Shown here one piece after another: positions 14,483 through 16,236 of a stretch of 16,236 nucleotides of DNA. The DNA comes from CAZWBR01 sp964404205 (GTDB lineage: Bacteria; Bacteroidota; Bacteroidia; Bacteroidales; Prolixibacteraceae). Under the pieces are notes generated by a model. It saw nothing but the letters and a program-made list of their open reading frames with translations. It had not been told where the DNA came from and searched no databases. Each line of letters opens with the position of its first letter. Position 1 is the stretch's first letter. The stretch lies in assembly GCA_964404205.1 (NCBI GenBank), contig CAYOJD010000077.1, positions 1 to 16,236 of the forward strand. The letters run 5' to 3'. The translations under genes were made by a program, and so were the position numbers.

Positions 14483-15496
14483 TTAAATCATAGGGTATTT
14501 TTTGATAATATCGCCCGATTTCATCAGGATATCGACATAGTGTGCCCGTTTGTAGGCGTAAGGGTCTTTCTGGTTCTTCATCGACAGCTTGCCGGCAAAT
14601 TCGCTGATGGTTTTGTACCCTTTGGCATCCATCCACCCTTCGAGGGTTTCAATCATATTGGTCACATGGCTGGCCTTGTTGCGGTAAATGGTGCTTACTA
14701 CCTGAACGCTGGTTGCCCCGGCCAGCAACATTTTAATCACATCCTTGCCATCGGAGATGCCCCGGCTGGCACAGATATCAGCGCCGATATGGCCATAGAG
14801 CAATCCGGCAAAACGGAGGCTTATCTGATAATCTTTTTCGTGGGTCAAATCGAACGGATAGAAAAACTCTTCGTTGTCGATATTGATTTCAGGTTGGAAG
14901 AAGCGATTGAAAATGACTACCCCATCGGCACCAGCCTGGTCGACTTCGGTAATGAAATTGAGCGGATTGGCATAAAAAGGGCTTAGCTTTACACTGACAG
15001 GAATCTGAACCAGTTTTTTCAGTTTCTGCAATATTTTCAACTGATGGGCTTCTGTTTTGGCCCCGCTGACGGCAGCATCGACGGGTACATCGTAAAAATT
15101 TAACTCAAGGCCTGCAATTCCGGTCTTTTCCAGTTCAAGGGCATACTCTTCCCACGACTGGTCGTAGATGGCATTTAAACTGGCAAAAACAGGTGTGTTT
15201 ACACTGTCAATCAGCCTTCTCAGATTGAAGAGGTGTTCTTTGGCGCCGCCATGTTTTACTTCAGGGAATATATTGACCATTTCGGCGTTGCGGTAATTGT
15301 ATTCGCCCAGCATATCGTCGAACTGAATCTGTTCCAGATTAATCTGTTCTTCGAAGAGAGAGCGGTAAACAATGGCCGAAATTCCTGCACGTTCCAGTTT
15401 CTTTATCACATTTAAGTCTTCGACCATACTCGATGCTCCAAGAATAATGGGGTTTTTCAGTTCAACTCCCATAAAGGTTGTCCGTAAATCTGCCAT
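14483..15496 (-). CDS. Dihydroorotate-dehydrogenase-like flavoprotein
   Basis: A TIM-barrel FMN protein of 337 aa related to class 1 dihydroorotate dehydrogenase. The start MADLRTTFMGVELKNPIILGASSM and the FMN-phosphate region ASRGISDGKDVIKMLLAGATSVQVVSTIY (243-271) are clearly PyrD-like, and SVKLSPFYAN carries the conserved Lys170. The segment where true class 1 enzymes have the NxSCPN active-site loop reads ELNFYDVP (131-138), with no catalytic Cys. It is therefore unlikely to be the pyrimidine enzyme. Proteins of this kind are common in Bacteroidota, often near pyruvate:ferredoxin oxidoreductase genes (recollection), and their substrate is not known to me. It is monocistronic here: a terminator follows it, and the pyrophosphatase terminator lies upstream. 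Confidence 0.88.
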   Translation of the reverse strand: MADLRTTFMGVELKNPIILGASSMVEDLNVIKKLERAGISAIVYRSLFEEQINLEQIQFDDMLGEYNYRNAEMVNIFPEVKHGGAKEHLFNLRRLIDSVNTPVFASLNAIYDQSWEEYALELEKTGIAGLELNFYDVPVDAAVSGAKTEAHQLKILQKLKKLVQIPVSVKLSPFYANPLNFITEVDQAGADGVVIFNRFFQPEINIDNEEFFYPFDLTHEKDYQISLRFAGLLYGHIGADICASRGISDGKDVIKMLLAGATSVQVVSTIYRNKASHVTNMIETLEGWMDAKGYKTISEFAGKLSMKNQKDPYAYKRAHYVDILMKSGDIIKKYPMI

Positions 15497-15610
15497 AGCC
15501 TAATCTGCTTTTAAGTTTGTTTGTATGCTAATAACAAATGTTGGCCAATTTCGTTCAACAACAAGTCCTTTTTTCACGCAGTTTTTGTTTGGCAGTTGCC
15601 TGTCGGGCAT

Positions 15611-15642
15611 AAAAAAACCCCATCGGAACGACGGGGTTTCTT
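15611..15642 (-). terminator. Terminator of the membrane pyrophosphatase gene
   Basis: The arms AAACCCC (15615-15621) and GGGGTTT (15633-15639), with an inner TCG/CGA pairing, are followed on the minus strand by seven or more T residues. The stem lies about 20 bp past the pyrophosphatase stop codon. Confidence 0.9.
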
Positions 15643-15659
15643 ATTCTAAGGATCAACTG

Positions 15660-16236
15660 TTAAAATAAACTGAAGGTAACGGTTACCCCGGCCATAACTA
15701 CCGAAGCCATTGCCATCAATTTAATTAAGATATTGAGCGATGGGCCCGAAGTATCTTTGAATGGGTCACCAACGGTATCACCAACCACACCTGCCTTGTG
15801 AGCTTCGCTGCGTTTGCCGCCGTGGTTTCCTTTTTCAATATATTTTTTGGCATTGTCCCAGGCACCACCTGCGTTGTTCAACATCACGGCAAGGGTAAAG
15901 CCGGCAGTCAGGCCACCGGCAAGCAAGCCGATAACACCGGCAACACCCAACAGGATTCCGGTTGCAACCGGGATAATGATGGCCAGGAGCGACGGTACGA
16001 GCATCTCCTTTTGCGCGCCTTTGGTTGAGATTTCAACACATTTCGCGTATTCAGGTTTACCTGTACCTTCCATAATACCGGGGATTTCGCGGAACTGACG
16101 GCGAACTTCTTCAACCATTGCACCGGCGGCACGGCCAACAGCTTTCATGGTCATGGCACAGAAAACAAAGGCCATCATGGCTCCGATGAAAAGACCGCCC
16201 AACAACAGCGGGTTGAATATCGAAAGGTCGTAAGCA
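15660..16236 (-). CDS. hppA: Membrane-bound ion-pumping pyrophosphatase, C-terminal part
   Basis: The C-terminal 192 residues of a membrane pyrophosphatase, which couples PPi hydrolysis to pumping of Na+ or H+. The frame is open to the window edge (AYDLSIFNPLLLGGLFIGAM), so the 5' part lies outside. Hydrophobic segments are visible at LGGLFIGAMMAFVFCAM, PSLLAIIIPVATGILLGVAGVIGLLAGGLTAGFTLAVML and NILIKLMAMASVVMAGVTVTF. The family signature HKAGVVGDTVGDPFKDTSGPSLNILIKLM sits near the C-terminus, with the Asp and Lys residues that hold Mg-PPi. The residues that decide Na+ versus H+ and potassium dependence lie upstream and cannot be judged. Such pumps save energy in fermenters by recovering PPi from biosynthesis. 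It has its own terminator. Confidence 0.93.
   Translation of the reverse strand, partial: AYDLSIFNPLLLGGLFIGAMMAFVFCAMTMKAVGRAAGAMVEEVRRQFREIPGIMEGTGKPEYAKCVEISTKGAQKEMLVPSLLAIIIPVATGILLGVAGVIGLLAGGLTAGFTLAVMLNNAGGAWDNAKKYIEKGNHGGKRSEAHKAGVVGDTVGDPFKDTSGPSLNILIKLMAMASVVMAGVTVTFSLF

Overview
The window looks like a chromosomal segment of an anaerobic, fermentative Bacteroidota, most likely order Bacteroidales. Evidence: an outer-membrane TonB-dependent receptor, a GH97 glycosidase, promoter-like TAnnTTTG boxes, few Shine-Dalgarno sequences, and a trimeric [FeFe] hydrogenase beside a dihydroorotate-dehydrogenase-like flavoprotein and a membrane pyrophosphatase. No tRNA, rRNA, CRISPR array or phage gene was seen.

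Layout. (1) 1-1957, plus strand: 3' part of a TonB-dependent receptor with an in-frame TAG at 66-68, then a lipoprotein metallophosphoesterase; a long hairpin lies between them and a strong terminator follows. (2) 1958-2466: gene-free, with the terminator, a GC-rich array of 21-bp repeats and an AT-rich perfect hairpin. (3) 2467-6650, minus strand: hydG (H-cluster maturase), a secreted GH97 alpha-glycosidase, and a Crp/Fnr-type regulator 11 bp behind it; an inverted repeat sits in front of the GH97 gene. (4) 6785-8374, minus strand: an AT-rich HNH nuclease gene behind a secreted polysaccharide deacetylase. (5) 8498-9445, plus strand: a Tat-exported aldo/keto reductase, divergent from the deacetylase. 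(6) 9446-10762: an IS200/RAYT-like HUH transposase gene between two near-identical 153-bp direct repeats, in a cluster of at least thirteen short hairpins, many with three-base loops, plus an 11-bp tandem repeat. (7) 10763-14340, minus strand: hydCBA, encoding a three-subunit NAD(H)-linked [FeFe] hydrogenase. (8) 14483-16236, minus strand: a dihydroorotate-dehydrogenase-like protein and the 3' end of a membrane pyrophosphatase, each with its own terminator.

How it fits together. HydC and HydB would exchange electrons with NADH, HydA would make or consume H2, and HydG would build the CO/CN ligands of the HydA active site; hydE and hydF are not in the window. The GH97 enzyme, the deacetylase and the receptor/phosphoesterase pair suit a glycan- and organophosphate-scavenging fermenter.

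Points of most interest: the nonsense codon in the receptor; the displaced Cys in the HydG auxiliary-cluster motif; the short HydB, which suggests ferredoxin-independent H2 metabolism; and the hairpin-rich transposase module.
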